Shown piece after piece: positions 54,472 through 63,873 of a stretch of 64,000 nucleotides of DNA (position 1 is its first letter; the number at the start of each line of letters is the position of its first letter). The stretch is taken from positions 1,240,001 to 1,304,000 of the forward strand of contig NZ_CP048272.1 in NCBI RefSeq assembly GCF_019469425.1, given 5' to 3'. The notes under the pieces are model-generated. The model had not been told where the DNA came from and ran no database searches. It saw only the letters and a program-made list of their open reading frames with translations. The DNA is from Bifidobacterium asteroides (GTDB taxonomy: Bacteria; Actinomycetota; Actinomycetes; Actinomycetales; Bifidobacteriaceae). A program made the position numbers and the translations under genes.

Positions 54472-56583
54472 TTACTTTTTCGCCTCGGTCATCTGCCGCA
54501 GCTCTTTCTTCAGATCCTTGATCTCATCGCGCAGACGGGCTGCAAGCTCGAACTGCAGCTGTTGCGCAGCCGTGTGCATCTGGTCGCTCAGCTGACGGAT
54601 CAGGTCGGCAAGGTCCTGAGCCGGCAGACCAGCCTGGAGAATCTCCTGATGCCGCTTGTCGGCCTCCTCCTTGTCGTAGAGGGGCACACCCAAATGGGAG
54701 TTGCCAGCCTTGTTGGCATTCCGGTAGCCACCCGCCAGCAGGGTCTGGGTGTCCACATCCTCCTTCGCCAGCATGTCATTGACGTCGCTGATCTTCTTGA
54801 TCAGCGGCTTGGGGTCCACGCCGTGCTCCTTGTTGTAGGCAATCTGCTTGGCCCGGCGACGGTTGGTCTCGCTGATGGCCTTGTCCATGGAGTCGGTGAC
54901 CTCGTCGGCATACATGATGACCTTGCCGGACACATTCCTGGCCGCACGGCCGATGGTCTGGATCAGTGAACGGTAGGAGCGAAGGAAGCCCTCCTTGTCC
55001 GCATCCAGAATAGCCACCAGGGAGACCTCGGGCAGGTCCAGCCCCTCACGCAGGAGGTTGATGCCCACAATGACGTCGATCTTGCCTTCGCGCAGCTCCC
55101 GCAGGAGCTCCACCCGCCGCAGGGTGTCCACGTCTGAGTGCAGGTACTCCACCTTGATGTCTCGCTCCAGCAGGTAGTCGGTCAGGTCCTCGGCCATCTT
55201 CTTGGTCAGCGTGGTCACCAGGACCCGCTCGTGACGGGCCACTCGGGCCTTGATCTCGTCCAGGAGGTCGTCCACCTGGCCCTTGACAGGCCTCACCTCC
55301 ACCTCGGGATCCAGCAGACCGGTGGGCCGGATGACCTGCTCCACCACCCCGTCGGACAGACCCATCTCATAGTCGCCCGGCGTTGCCGACAAATAGACGG
55401 TCTGGCCAACCTTGTCCAGAAACTCAGGCCACTTCAGCGGACGGTTGTCCATGGCCGAAGGCAGCCGGAAGCCATGCTCGACCAGGGTCCGCTTGCGGCT
55501 GGCATCCCCCTCGTACATGGCTCCGATCTGGGGAACGGTCACATGGGATTCGTCGATGACCAGCAGGAAGTCATCAGGGAAGAAGTCCAGCAGAGTGTGG
55601 GGCGGCGTCCCGGGTTCGCGCCCGTCGAAGTGGCGGGAGTAGTTCTCGACCCCGGAACAGGTGCCGATCTGGGTGAGCATCTCCAGGTCGTAGGTGGTGC
55701 GCATGGTCAACCTCTGGGCCTCCAGCTCCTTGCCCTGCTTGCGCAGCTGGCCCACACGCCAGTCCAGCTCCTCCTTGATGGTCTTCAAGGCGCGCTCCAT
55801 CCGCTCGGGACCTGCCACATAGTGGGAGGCGGGGAAGATATGCACGGAGGTCTCGTGGGCAATCTCGTCGCCGGTCAGCGGGTGCAGGGTGGAGATGCGG
55901 TCGATCTCGTCGCCGAAGAACTCGATGCGGACGGCCAGCTCCTCATAGACGGGGATGATCTCGACCGTGTCGCCGCGCACGCGGAAGGTGCCTCGGGTGA
56001 AGGCGATGTCGTTGCGCTTGTACTGCATGTCCACGAACTTGCGCAACAGGTCGTCCCGGTTGATCCTGTCCCCCTCGTGCAGGAAGAGCATGCGCCCGGC
56101 GTACTCCTCGGGCGTGCCCAAGCCGTAGATGCAGGAGACGGTGGCCACCACCACGCAGTCGCGCCTGGTCAGCAGGTTGGCCGTGGCGGCGTGCCGGAGC
56201 CGCTCCACGTCGTCGTTGATGTTGGAGTCCTTCTCGATATAGGTATCCGTCTGAGGGATGTAGGCCTCAGGCTGGTAGTAGTCGTAGTAGGAGACGAAGT
56301 AGGAGACCGCATTGTCGGGCATCAGCTCGCGGAACTCGGCGCAGAGCTGGGCGGCCAGGGTCTTGTTGGGTTCCAGAATCAGGGTAGGCCGCTGCAGACG
56401 CTCAATCAGCCAGGCCGTGGTCGCGGTCTTGCCGGTGCCGGTGGCGCCCATGAGCACCACGTCGTTCTCGCCGTTCTCGATCCGCGTGGCCAGTTCCTCG
56501 ATGGCCTCTGGCTGGTCGCCGGAGGGCTTATAGGGAGACTTGACCACGAAGGGCTTGTCGGTCCGCTCAATATTGAACCCCAT
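54472..56583 (-). CDS. uvrB: Excinuclease ABC subunit B
   Basis: A 703-residue damage-verifying helicase of nucleotide excision repair. Walker A is [14 protein letters not shown] near residue 45, and the beta-hairpin region [21 protein letters not shown] is intact. Helicase motifs QTIGRAARN and [25 protein letters not shown] are present. The C-terminal UVR domain (about 655-695, [28 protein letters not shown]) binds UvrC. Length is standard. With the UvrD/PcrA gene at 11.6 kb it supplies two parts of the repair pathway. Confidence 0.97.
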   Translation of the reverse strand: MGFNIERTDKPFVVKSPYKPSGDQPEAIEELATRIENGENDVVLMGATGTGKTATTAWLIERLQRPTLILEPNKTLAAQLCAEFRELMPDNAVSYFVSYYDYYQPEAYIPQTDTYIEKDSNINDDVERLRHAATANLLTRRDCVVVATVSCIYGLGTPEEYAGRMLFLHEGDRINRDDLLRKFVDMQYKRNDIAFTRGTFRVRGDTVEIIPVYEELAVRIEFFGDEIDRISTLHPLTGDEIAHETSVHIFPASHYVAGPERMERALKTIKEELDWRVGQLRKQGKELEAQRLTMRTTYDLEMLTQIGTCSGVENYSRHFDGREPGTPPHTLLDFFPDDFLLVIDESHVTVPQIGAMYEGDASRKRTLVEHGFRLPSAMDNRPLKWPEFLDKVGQTVYLSATPGDYEMGLSDGVVEQVIRPTGLLDPEVEVRPVKGQVDDLLDEIKARVARHERVLVTTLTKKMAEDLTDYLLERDIKVEYLHSDVDTLRRVELLRELREGKIDVIVGINLLREGLDLPEVSLVAILDADKEGFLRSYRSLIQTIGRAARNVSGKVIMYADEVTDSMDKAISETNRRRAKQIAYNKEHGVDPKPLIKKISDVNDMLAKEDVDTQTLLAGGYRNANKAGNSHLGVPLYDKEEADKRHQEILQAGLPAQDLADLIRQLSDQMHTAAQQLQFELAARLRDEIKDLKKELRQMTEAKK

Positions 56584-56622
56584 GAAACTCCCTTCCAGGA
56601 TGCGTCATCCGCCTAAGGCCCC

Positions 56623-57255
56623 TCAGTCGCTGTGCGAGGACTCCTGGGCCAGGACCTGTAGCTCTTTATATATTCTATCAACAAACTCGAACATTTGTTC
56701 GATAGGCTGGGACCCGTCAACAAGCAGATCGGCCTGAGCGCGTCGCGAACTGCTGCTGCTCTGGGAACCGATGCGCTCAACAGCCTGGCTTGGCGTCATA
56801 TGCCGCTGATTCACCATACGCGCAATCCTCACCTGGCTTGGAGCCTCCACCACCAAGACTCTGTCGAAATGAAAGGGAATGGTCGAGCCCACTTCTGTCA
56901 GCAGGGGCACCTCATGGACCACCACCTCGGAGCCGTCCAGCCAGGGCTGCTCGGCCTTGGCGGCCAAGTCATAGACCAGCGGATGGATGATGTCGTCCAA
57001 GTCCCGGCGATCCTGGTCGGCTGTCGGACCGCCGAAGACCCGTGCCGCCAAAGCCGACCTGTCCACTCCACCATGGCCGTCCCCGCATCCTAAACCGAAC
57101 CTCTCCAGCACCGGCCTTACGCCGGGTCCGCCCGGAGCGATGACCTCGTGGGAGAGCCGATCGTAATCGATGACCCTGGCCCCGTCCTGAGCCAGCCGAG
57201 CCGCCACCGTGCTCTTGCCGGCCGCAATCCCGCCAGTCAATCCTACACGTATCAT
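56623..57255 (-). CDS. coaE: Dephospho-CoA kinase
   Basis: A 210-residue P-loop kinase catalysing the last step of coenzyme A synthesis. It begins MIRVGLTGGIAAGKSTVAARL with the Walker A motif. The substrate-binding DYDRLSHEVIAPGGPGV follows, and the lid region contains RMVNQRHMTPSQAVERI. The start at 57255 follows GGGAGG; the longer frame lacks support. The rpsA-coaE-uvrB order on one strand is usual in actinobacteria. A hairpin separates it from rpsA, so it may have its own promoter or depend on read-through. Confidence 0.95.
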   Translation of the reverse strand: MIRVGLTGGIAAGKSTVAARLAQDGARVIDYDRLSHEVIAPGGPGVRPVLERFGLGCGDGHGGVDRSALAARVFGGPTADQDRRDLDDIIHPLVYDLAAKAEQPWLDGSEVVVHEVPLLTEVGSTIPFHFDRVLVVEAPSQVRIARMVNQRHMTPSQAVERIGSQSSSSSRRAQADLLVDGSQPIEQMFEFVDRIYKELQVLAQESSHSD

Positions 57256-57291
57256 CACGACCTCCCGCTTATACCTTATGGCAGCACATAC

Positions 57292-57329
57292 AAATGGAGG
57301 GGCCCGACCGAGGCCGGACCCCTCCATTT
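57292..57329 (-). terminator. Terminator of rpsA
   Basis: Perfect 11-base arms AAATGGAGGGG and CCCCTCCATTT, extendable inward, lie 12 bases past the rpsA stop. On the minus strand the descending arm ends ATTTG. A probable, possibly leaky, terminator. Confidence 0.75.
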
Positions 57330-57341
57330 ACCGCTTAACGC

Positions 57342-58847
57342 TCACTTCTTTTCCTTGAGCAGCTGCTCGCGCAGGGCGGCCAGCTGGTCGTCGGAGGCCA
57401 AAGTGCCCTCGGAGCTGGACTCCGAGCTGTAGTTGGTGGTCTCCTCGGAGTTCTGACGGCGGGAGCGGGAACCGGCGGCAGGCGTCTGGGAGGACCGGCT
57501 GTCCTCAGCAGCCGAAGCCTCGGCGTTCTCCAGCTCCTTGGCCACGAAGGCCTTGTGCTGCTCCCAGAGGTCGTGGGCGGCCGCATACTGGGACTCCCAC
57601 TCCTCCCGCTGCTTCTCGTAGCCGGCGATCCACTCGTTGCTCTCGGGGTCGAAGCCCTCGGGGTACTTGTAGTTGCCGTCCTCGTCGTACTCGGCAGGCA
57701 TGCCATAGATGGCCGGGTCGAAGTCCTCGGAGGTCGGGTCGACAGAGTCGTCGGCCTGCTTGAGGGACAGGGAGATGCGGCGGCGATCCAAGTCGACGTC
57801 GATGACCTTGACGAAGATCTCCTCGCCCTGCTTGACCACGGTCTCGGGGTTCTCCACGTGGCGGTTGGCCAGCTCGGAGATGTGGACCAGGCCCTCAATG
57901 CCGTCCTCGACGGAGACGAAGACACCGAACTGCACGATCTTGGTGACCTTGCCCTTGACGATCTGCCCGGGCACGTGGGTTCGTGCGAAGCGCTGCCAAG
58001 GATCTTCCTGGGTGGCCTTAAGGGACAGCGAGATGCGCTCGCGGTCCATATCGACATCCAGCACCTCGACGGTGACCTTGTCGCCCACCTTGACGACCTC
58101 GCTGGGGTGGTCGATGTGCTTCCAAGAGAGCTCGGAGACGTGGATCAGGCCGTCCACGCCGCCCAGGTCGACGAAGGCGCCGAAGTTGACGATGGAGCTG
58201 ACCGTACCCTCGCGGATCTGGCCCTTCTTGAGCTGGGCCATGAAGGTCTCGCGCACCTCGGACTGAGTCTCCTCCAGGTACTGGCGGCGGGAGAGGACCA
58301 CGTTGTTGCGGTTCTTGTCCAGCTCCAGGATCTTGGCCTTGATCTTCTGCCCGATGTAGGGGGACAGGTCGCGCACGCGGCGCATCTCGACCAGGGATGC
58401 GGGCAGGAAGCCACGCAGGCCGATGTCGACGATGAGCCCGCCCTTGACGGCCTCGATGACGGTGCCCTCAACGACGCCGTCAGCCTCCTTGATCTTCTCG
58501 ATGTCGCCCCAGGCGCGCTCGTACTGGGCACGCTTCTTGGACAGGATCAGGCGGCCTTCCTTGTCCTCCTTGGTGACGACCAAAGCCTCGATGGTGTCAC
58601 CGACCTGGACCACATCGTCGGGATCGACATCCTTCTTGATGGAAAGCTCGCGGGAGGGAATCACGCCCTCGGTCTTGTAACCGATGTCTAGCAGAACCTC
58701 GTCATGGTCGATCTTAACGACCGTCCCCTCGACCAGATCCCCATCGTCGAAGTTCTTGATGGTGGAATCGACTGCCTTGATGAAGTCTTCCTCGGACCCG
58801 ATGTCATTGACCGCGACCTGGGGGACTTCCTTCTTGTTCTCTGCCAT
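57342..58847 (-). CDS. rpsA: 30S ribosomal protein S1
   Basis: A 501-residue RNA-binding protein that helps the 30S subunit load mRNA. Four S1 domains are visible in order: about 34-108 (GDLVEGTVVKIDHDEVLLDIG), 118-190 (GVVEGTVIEAVKGGLIVDIG), 207-278 (IREGTVSSIVNFGAFVDLGG) and 292-365 (GQIVKGKVTKIVQFGVFVS). An acidic, Ser-rich tail follows. Four domains plus a tail is the actinobacterial form, shorter than the six-domain E. coli S1. A promoter is likely in the AT-rich stretch around 58850-58890. Confidence 0.97.
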   Translation of the reverse strand: MAENKKEVPQVAVNDIGSEEDFIKAVDSTIKNFDDGDLVEGTVVKIDHDEVLLDIGYKTEGVIPSRELSIKKDVDPDDVVQVGDTIEALVVTKEDKEGRLILSKKRAQYERAWGDIEKIKEADGVVEGTVIEAVKGGLIVDIGLRGFLPASLVEMRRVRDLSPYIGQKIKAKILELDKNRNNVVLSRRQYLEETQSEVRETFMAQLKKGQIREGTVSSIVNFGAFVDLGGVDGLIHVSELSWKHIDHPSEVVKVGDKVTVEVLDVDMDRERISLSLKATQEDPWQRFARTHVPGQIVKGKVTKIVQFGVFVSVEDGIEGLVHISELANRHVENPETVVKQGEEIFVKVIDVDLDRRRISLSLKQADDSVDPTSEDFDPAIYGMPAEYDEDGNYKYPEGFDPESNEWIAGYEKQREEWESQYAAAHDLWEQHKAFVAKELENAEASAAEDSRSSQTPAAGSRSRRQNSEETTNYSSESSSEGTLASDDQLAALREQLLKEKK

Positions 58848-58949
58848 TAATTAAATTGTTTCTTGTATAGTTGGTGGATATTTTTCCGTATTGAGTTATG
58901 TGTTCCCGCCGGCAGGCGCGAACATTTTCCATGATAGGAGACACCACGG

Positions 58950-59870
58950 TCATTGTCGCCGGGAGACCTCGGGCGTGTCGCAGGCAGGGATCCCGGCGGC
59001 CCGCTCAGCGGATTCGACCACATTGGCCAGAAGCATGGCCCGGGTCATGGGCCCCACCCCGCCGGGATTGGGCGTGTAGGCGGCTGCAGGCAGCCTGGCT
59101 GCCGGATCGATGTCGCCCCTGACCCGCCAGCGCCCCTCCTGCTGATCCCAGATCCGGGAGACGCCTACATCCACCAGGACGGCACCCTGGCGAACCTGGT
59201 CGGGACCAACTAGCCCGGCTTGTCCTACGGCTGCGATGATCACGTCAGCCCTGCGCAGATGGGCGTCAATATCCCCGGTGCGGGTATGGCAGAGGGTCAC
59301 GGTGGCATCAACCCCGCGGTTGGTCAGGAGCAGCCCGATAGTGCGGCCCACGGTCAATCCTCGGCCCAACACGCAGACCTCCTTGCCGGCCATGTCAATC
59401 CCGTAATGGTCCAGCAGATACAGGATCCCCCGCGGGGTGCAGGGCAGGGGGGTCCTCACCCGGCCGTCGGTATGCAGGACCAGCTGGCCCAAGTTGTATG
59501 GATGCATGCCGTCGGCGTCCTTGACTGGATCGATGCGATCGATGATTTCAGCGGGATCCACGCCCTTGGGCAGTGGCAGCTGGACGATGTAGCCGGTGCA
59601 GTCAGGATCCTGGTTGAGCTGATCCACCGCAGCAAGAATCCGCTCCTTGCCGGCCTCAGCGGGCAGATCAATCCTGATCGACCTGATGCCCACCTGATTG
59701 CAGTCCCGGTGCTTGCCCTCCACGTATTTAAGCGAGCCAGGGTCCTCCCCCACCAGGATGGTCCCCAGGCCGGGAGTGCGTCCCATGGCCGTCAACTTCG
59801 CCACGCGAGCGCGCAGGTCCTGCTTGAGTTCCGCAGCCGCCGCCTTTCCGTCCAGTTTCACTGCAGTCAA
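58950..59870 (-). CDS. folD: Methylenetetrahydrofolate dehydrogenase / methenyl-THF cyclohydrolase
   Basis: A 306-residue bifunctional enzyme of one-carbon metabolism. The catalytic lysine lies in [13 protein letters not shown], and [10 protein letters not shown] and the [11 protein letters not shown] region are signatures. The NADP-binding turn is [16 protein letters not shown] (usually GRSxxVGxP), with [16 protein letters not shown] near the end. TTG at 59870 is chosen as start because GGAG lies 5 bases before it and the protein then begins MTAVKLDGK, where other FolD proteins begin; the open frame continues to 60107 with non-homologous sequence. GRGLTVGRT is slightly unusual. Confidence 0.93.
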   Translation of the reverse strand: MTAVKLDGKAAAAELKQDLRARVAKLTAMGRTPGLGTILVGEDPGSLKYVEGKHRDCNQVGIRSIRIDLPAEAGKERILAAVDQLNQDPDCTGYIVQLPLPKGVDPAEIIDRIDPVKDADGMHPYNLGQLVLHTDGRVRTPLPCTPRGILYLLDHYGIDMAGKEVCVLGRGLTVGRTIGLLLTNRGVDATVTLCHTRTGDIDAHLRRADVIIAAVGQAGLVGPDQVRQGAVLVDVGVSRIWDQQEGRWRVRGDIDPAARLPAAAYTPNPGGVGPMTRAMLLANVVESAERAAGIPACDTPEVSRRQ

Positions 59871-60022
59871 AACATCTCCATCATCCAAGCGGGCGCAAAC
59901 CCTTGTCGAAATCGTATGAGCCAGCCTAGCGCAGATTCTTCCCCGACCGGAACCGCCGTCCAAGAGCCGGTTCGGAAAAACTCGACTACTGAAGTTGCGC
60001 GCTGTCCCCTCCCCAACGATAA

Positions 60023-60037
60023 TGAGAATCATACTCA
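60023..60037. promoter_or_regulatory. Zur/Fur-like palindrome before the metal ABC transporter
   Basis: TGAGAATCATACTCA is a 15-base palindrome with 12 of 15 positions symmetrical, 45 bases before the ATPase gene and overlapping a GATAAT -10-like hexamer. It resembles the TGAaAATnATTtTCA form of actinobacterial Zur sites. Zinc-responsive repression is inferred. Confidence 0.6.
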
Positions 60038-60082
60038 ATAAGAGCAGAACCACTGACTGAAACCACTGCCGAGAGGGATGCC

Positions 60083-60958
60083 ATGGATAAGGACAGGGAT
60101 GGAACATCCACGCAGGCCTGCATCATCTTCGACCATGCTGCCATCCGGCGATCCGGACGGCTGATCTGGTCGGAGGGGACCTTCGCCATACCCTCGGGAA
60201 CAGTGACCGCCATCGTGGGCACCAACGGCACCGGCAAGACCAGTATGATGCAGGCCGAGCTTGGTCTGCTCCCCCTGGATGCAGGCAGTCTGCAAGTCCT
60301 GGGGCAGACAGCCGGACAAGCCAACAACCGCATTGGCTACGTGCCTCAGAGCTACACCTCTGATATCGACTCCAACCTGACGGCCGAGCAGTCCGTCCTG
60401 CTGGGGCTGACCGGCACCCGCTTCGGCATTCACCCCGTTACCCGGCAGGACCGCGAGCGCGCCAGAAAGGCCATGCGCTTCGTCGGCGTGGAGGACCGGG
60501 CCCACCTACGCCTGTCCCAGCTCTCCGGCGGCCTGCGCCAGCGGGTGGCCATCGCCCAGGCCCTGGTCTGCGATCCTGATCTGCTCATGCTGGACGAGCC
60601 CCTGGCCAATCTGGACCTGGCCGGGCAGCGCGCCACCGTCCACCTGCTGGCACAGCTCAACAGCCGTCTGGGCATGACCATCCAGGTGGTGGCCCATGAC
60701 CTGAACATGCTGCTTCCTGTGCTGACCGGGGCGGTCTACCTGCTGGACGGGCACCCCCACTACGCCCGCATGGACGACGTACTGGACTCGGACCTGCTTA
60801 CCCACCTCTACGGCACCAAGGTGGAGGTGGTCACCACTCCCCAGGGGGACATGTTCGTGGCCCCCGATATGGACGAGCCGATCGGACCCGTCCACAATCG
60901 CTATCAACCCAGCCAGGTGGCCCGCCTGCACGGGGCTGACCGGGAAAGGACCTCATGA
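60083..60958 (+). CDS. Zinc/manganese-type ABC transporter ATP-binding protein
   Basis: A 291-residue ATPase of the ZnuC/MntB group. Walker A is GTNGTGKT (46-53), the signature is [15 protein letters not shown], and Walker B is [32 protein letters not shown] contains the H-loop histidine. The C-terminal 40 residues are an extra tail. It overlaps the permease gene by 4 bases. No substrate-binding protein gene is adjacent, so the binding subunit must be elsewhere. Metal identity (zinc favoured) rests on the Zur-like palindrome and the permease family. Confidence 0.9.
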   Translation: MDKDRDGTSTQACIIFDHAAIRRSGRLIWSEGTFAIPSGTVTAIVGTNGTGKTSMMQAELGLLPLDAGSLQVLGQTAGQANNRIGYVPQSYTSDIDSNLTAEQSVLLGLTGTRFGIHPVTRQDRERARKAMRFVGVEDRAHLRLSQLSGGLRQRVAIAQALVCDPDLLMLDEPLANLDLAGQRATVHLLAQLNSRLGMTIQVVAHDLNMLLPVLTGAVYLLDGHPHYARMDDVLDSDLLTHLYGTKVEVVTTPQGDMFVAPDMDEPIGPVHNRYQPSQVARLHGADRERTS

Positions 60959-61782
60959 CCACACCAGTCTTCGACCCCCATTGGATGGAGATCCTCGCCG
61001 CCCCCTTCATGCGCGACGCCATGGTGGCTGGCCTGTGCATCGCCGTAGCCGCCGGAGCCATGGGTTACTTCACCATCGCCAGACACTCCACCTTCGCCGC
61101 CCATGCCCTGGCCCACATCGGCCTGCCCGGCGCCACGGGGGCCGTCCTGCTGGGGCTGCCGGTCTCTGCCGGAATGGGCCTGTTCGCCCTGGGCGGGGCA
61201 CTGGTCATCGGCGCCCTGGGCAAGCGGGCCTCCCAGCGGGAGATCGCCACGGGCACGGTTTTGGCCTTCGCCACCGGCCTAGGGCTCTTTTTCGCCAGGA
61301 TGTCCAGCTCGGCCTCCCAGCAGATGCAGGCCATCCTCTTCGGATCCATCCTGACCATCACCCGAGGGCAGGTCGTCGGCTTCATAATCTTCGACGCAAT
61401 CCTGCTGATCCTTCTGGCCCTGATCTACCGGCCCTTGCTTTTCAGCTCCCTGGATGAGCAGGTGGCCCAGGCCCGCGGCGTGCCCATCGGGCTGATGAAC
61501 CTGACCTTCATGGCCATCATGGCCGGGGTCATCACCATCGCCGTACCTGCAGTGGGGACCCTGCTCATCTTCGCCCTGGTCGTCACCCCGGCGGCCACGG
61601 CCAACATTCTGGTAGCCTCTCCCCTGCGGGCCATGCTCCTGTCAGGATTGATCTGCCTGGCTTCCATCTGGGGAGGCCTGGTTATTTCGGCCATGGTGCC
61701 TGCTCCACCCAGCTTCATCATCGTGACCCTGTCCACCCTCTTCTGGGCTCTGGCCAAGGGATGGGCGGCCTTGCGCGCCTGA
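60955..61782 (+). CDS. Zinc/manganese-type ABC transporter permease (ABC-3 family)
   Basis: A 275-residue membrane protein of the ZnuB/MntC (ABC-3) family with about eight membrane segments. HSTFAAHALAHIGLPGATGAV carries the family's conserved pattern, and ARGVPIGLMNLTFMAIMAGVI the coupling-helix region. It is translationally coupled to the ATPase and convergent with ispF, which ends 6 bases away. Confidence 0.92.
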   Translation: MTTPVFDPHWMEILAAPFMRDAMVAGLCIAVAAGAMGYFTIARHSTFAAHALAHIGLPGATGAVLLGLPVSAGMGLFALGGALVIGALGKRASQREIATGTVLAFATGLGLFFARMSSSASQQMQAILFGSILTITRGQVVGFIIFDAILLILLALIYRPLLFSSLDEQVAQARGVPIGLMNLTFMAIMAGVITIAVPAVGTLLIFALVVTPAATANILVASPLRAMLLSGLICLASIWGGLVISAMVPAPPSFIIVTLSTLFWALAKGWAALRA

Positions 61783-61788
61783 TGCCGG

Positions 61789-62268
61789 TCAGTCCACCAG
61801 AGCGGTGGCCATGACGGCGATACCCTCGTCGTGACCGGTAAAGCCCATGCCATCAGTGGTGGTGGCGGTCAGCCGAACCGGAGCCCCGACAGCCTGACTC
61901 ATGGCCTGCTGGGCCAGGCGACGACGGGAGGCAATTCTTGGGCGCTGGCCGACTATGACCAGGGAGGCGTTGAGCAGCCTGCGATCGTGTCCATGCAGGC
62001 AGCCCATGGTCTTCTCCAGCATGGCTGCCCCATGCATGCCCACACCAGGGGACTGCGATCCCAGGCCGAACAGGGTGCCGATGTCGCCCAGATCGGCGGC
62101 TGACAAGATGGCATCAATCAGGGCATGGGCGGCCGCATCGCCGTCAGAATCGCCCAGCAGGCCAGGGGTTCCGTCATTCCAGGACAGGCAGGCCAGCCAG
62201 AGGGGACGCCCGCCAGTCGGGTCGAAGCGGTGGGCATCAAAGCCCAGTCCAACGCTTGGATGGCCCAT
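61789..62268 (-). CDS. ispF: 2-C-methyl-D-erythritol 2,4-cyclodiphosphate synthase
   Basis: A 159-residue homotrimeric enzyme of the MEP isoprenoid pathway. Metal ligands are D11 and H13 in GLGFDAHRF, and the third ligand lies in GDSDGDAAAHALIDAIL. The late TTTDGMGFTGHDEGIAVMA motif is the family signature. It lies 14 bases downstream of carD on the same strand, a neighbourhood shared with other actinobacteria. No ispD gene is fused or adjacent. Confidence 0.96.
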   Translation of the reverse strand: MGHPSVGLGFDAHRFDPTGGRPLWLACLSWNDGTPGLLGDSDGDAAAHALIDAILSAADLGDIGTLFGLGSQSPGVGMHGAAMLEKTMGCLHGHDRRLLNASLVIVGQRPRIASRRRLAQQAMSQAVGAPVRLTATTTDGMGFTGHDEGIAVMATALVD

Positions 62269-62282
62269 GACCGGATCCGGCC

Positions 62283-62903
62283 TCAGCGCTTGCCCTTGGT
62301 CTTGGTCTTGCCCTTGGTCTTGGCGGCCTCCTGAGCCACCCGTGCCAGGGTCTTGGAAGCCGGCTCCTTGGGGGACTTGGTATGGTGCTTGTCGTCGCCG
62401 GGCATGGGCTCCGCATAGCCCAGGTTGACATCCAGCAGACGCTGGGCCTCGTCCTCGCCCAGTTTCTCGGACAAGGCGATCTCGGAGGTCAGGATCTTCC
62501 GGGCCTTGATCAGCATCCGCTTCTCGCCCGCCGACAGCCCGTGCTCGTCCACGTCGCGCTGGGAGAGGTCGCGCACCACCTCGGCGATCTTGTTAACCTC
62601 GCCGGTGGCGATCTTCTCCACATTCAGCTTGTAGCGGCGGGACCAGTTCATCTCCTTCTCCTCGACCACTGGAGTGCGCAGGATCTCGAAGACCTTAGCC
62701 ACCGCCTTGGCGTCGACGATGTCCCTGACGCCCACCTTGGCCGCGTTCTCGACGGGGACGTTGATGACCAGCCCGTCAGAGGAGAGCACGGACAACTGCA
62801 GGTACTTGCGGGTGACGCCCTTGACAGTCCGTTCGGTGATGGCATCCACCCTGGCGGCCCCATGACGCGGATAGACGACCATGTCACCGACCTTGTAACC
62901 CAT
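62283..62903 (-). CDS. carD: CarD family RNA polymerase-binding regulator
   Basis: A 206-residue global regulator that stabilises open promoter complexes. The N-terminal RNAP-interaction (Tudor-like) domain begins MGYKVGDMVVYPRHGAARVDAI. The helical DNA-binding part includes WSRRYKLNVEKIATGEVNKIAEVVRDL with the conserved Trp. The C-terminal tail is about 40 residues of basic, Lys/Thr-rich sequence ending KTKGKTKTKGKR, longer than in mycobacterial CarD (about 160 residues). The start at 62903 follows TGGAGG. Confidence 0.95.
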   Translation of the reverse strand: MGYKVGDMVVYPRHGAARVDAITERTVKGVTRKYLQLSVLSSDGLVINVPVENAAKVGVRDIVDAKAVAKVFEILRTPVVEEKEMNWSRRYKLNVEKIATGEVNKIAEVVRDLSQRDVDEHGLSAGEKRMLIKARKILTSEIALSEKLGEDEAQRLLDVNLGYAEPMPGDDKHHTKSPKEPASKTLARVAQEAAKTKGKTKTKGKR

Positions 62904-63126
62904 ATATCCTCCAGAACGAGTCGATAAAATACCATATAATAATGTCATTGCGCATGGACTTGCCGACGGGGCTCAAATACGACGCGGTTCTCTGCGAGCA
63001 CACTTCCCCTGGAGGCTCTGAAGACTATTCTGGAAGAAATGACGGTGGTGGAACGAATGCCGGCAAGGCTCCACCCCGCATGACGAGCATCGTTTTGCGG
63101 ATCAGTGATCGAAGACAGAGGTAGGC

Positions 63127-63864
63127 ATGATCAAAAACAAAAGCCGCTACACTACACCCAGCACCATCCTGGTGGTTGAGGACGAACCCACCCTGGCCAC
63201 CGCCATCGCCCAGCGCATCACCGCCGAAGGGTGGACGGCCCGGGTGGCCTCGGATGGCGCCAGCGCCGTGCAGGCCGCATCCCAGATCAAACCCGACCTG
63301 GTCATCATGGACATCATGTTGCCCGTCATGGACGGACTGGAGGCCACCAAGCGGATCGTGGCCGAGCGGCCGGTGCCGGTGCTGATTCTGACCGCCAGGG
63401 ACGACGAGGCCGACAAGGTGACCGGTCTAGGCGCCGGGGCTGACGACTACATGACCAAGCCCTTCTCCATGCGCGAGCTGATCGCCCGTTGCAAGGCCCT
63501 TCTGCGCCGGGTGGAACGGGCCAAGGTCATCGCCAAGAACTCCGAGAACGAGAAGGTGCTGGACTTCGGATCCCTGGTCATCGACCCAGCCCAGCGCATC
63601 GTGACCCTGCGCGGAGAACAAATCCACCTGACCCCCACCGAATTCGACCTGCTGGCCACGCTGGCCCGTCGACCCAAGTCCGTGCTCACCCGCGAGAAGC
63701 TGCTGGAGGAGGTCTGGGACTGGGTGGATGCCTCGGGCACCAGAACGGTGGACTCCCACGTCAAGGCTCTGCGCCACAAACTGGGTTCGCAGATGATCCG
63801 CACCGTGCACGGTGTGGGCTACGCCTTCGAGCCGCCCGAGGATCAGGAACAGGGACAGCGGTAG
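63127..63864 (+). CDS. OmpR/PhoB-family response regulator
   Basis: A 245-residue response regulator. The receiver domain has VVEDEP (acidic pair at 18-20), phospho-acceptor D62 in VIMDIMLPVMDG, and the lysine in MTKPF. A winged-helix Trans_reg_C domain occupies about 140-238 (LTPTEFDLLATLARRPKSVL, then TRTVDSHVKALRHKLG). It is followed by a histidine kinase gene 9 bases on. Its closest look is PhoP/RegX3/MtrA-type, but the signal cannot be read from sequence. AGAGGTAGGC precedes the start. Confidence 0.94.
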   Translation: MIKNKSRYTTPSTILVVEDEPTLATAIAQRITAEGWTARVASDGASAVQAASQIKPDLVIMDIMLPVMDGLEATKRIVAERPVPVLILTARDDEADKVTGLGAGADDYMTKPFSMRELIARCKALLRRVERAKVIAKNSENEKVLDFGSLVIDPAQRIVTLRGEQIHLTPTEFDLLATLARRPKSVLTREKLLEEVWDWVDASGTRTVDSHVKALRHKLGSQMIRTVHGVGYAFEPPEDQEQGQR

Positions 63865-63873
63865 CGGCCGCGG

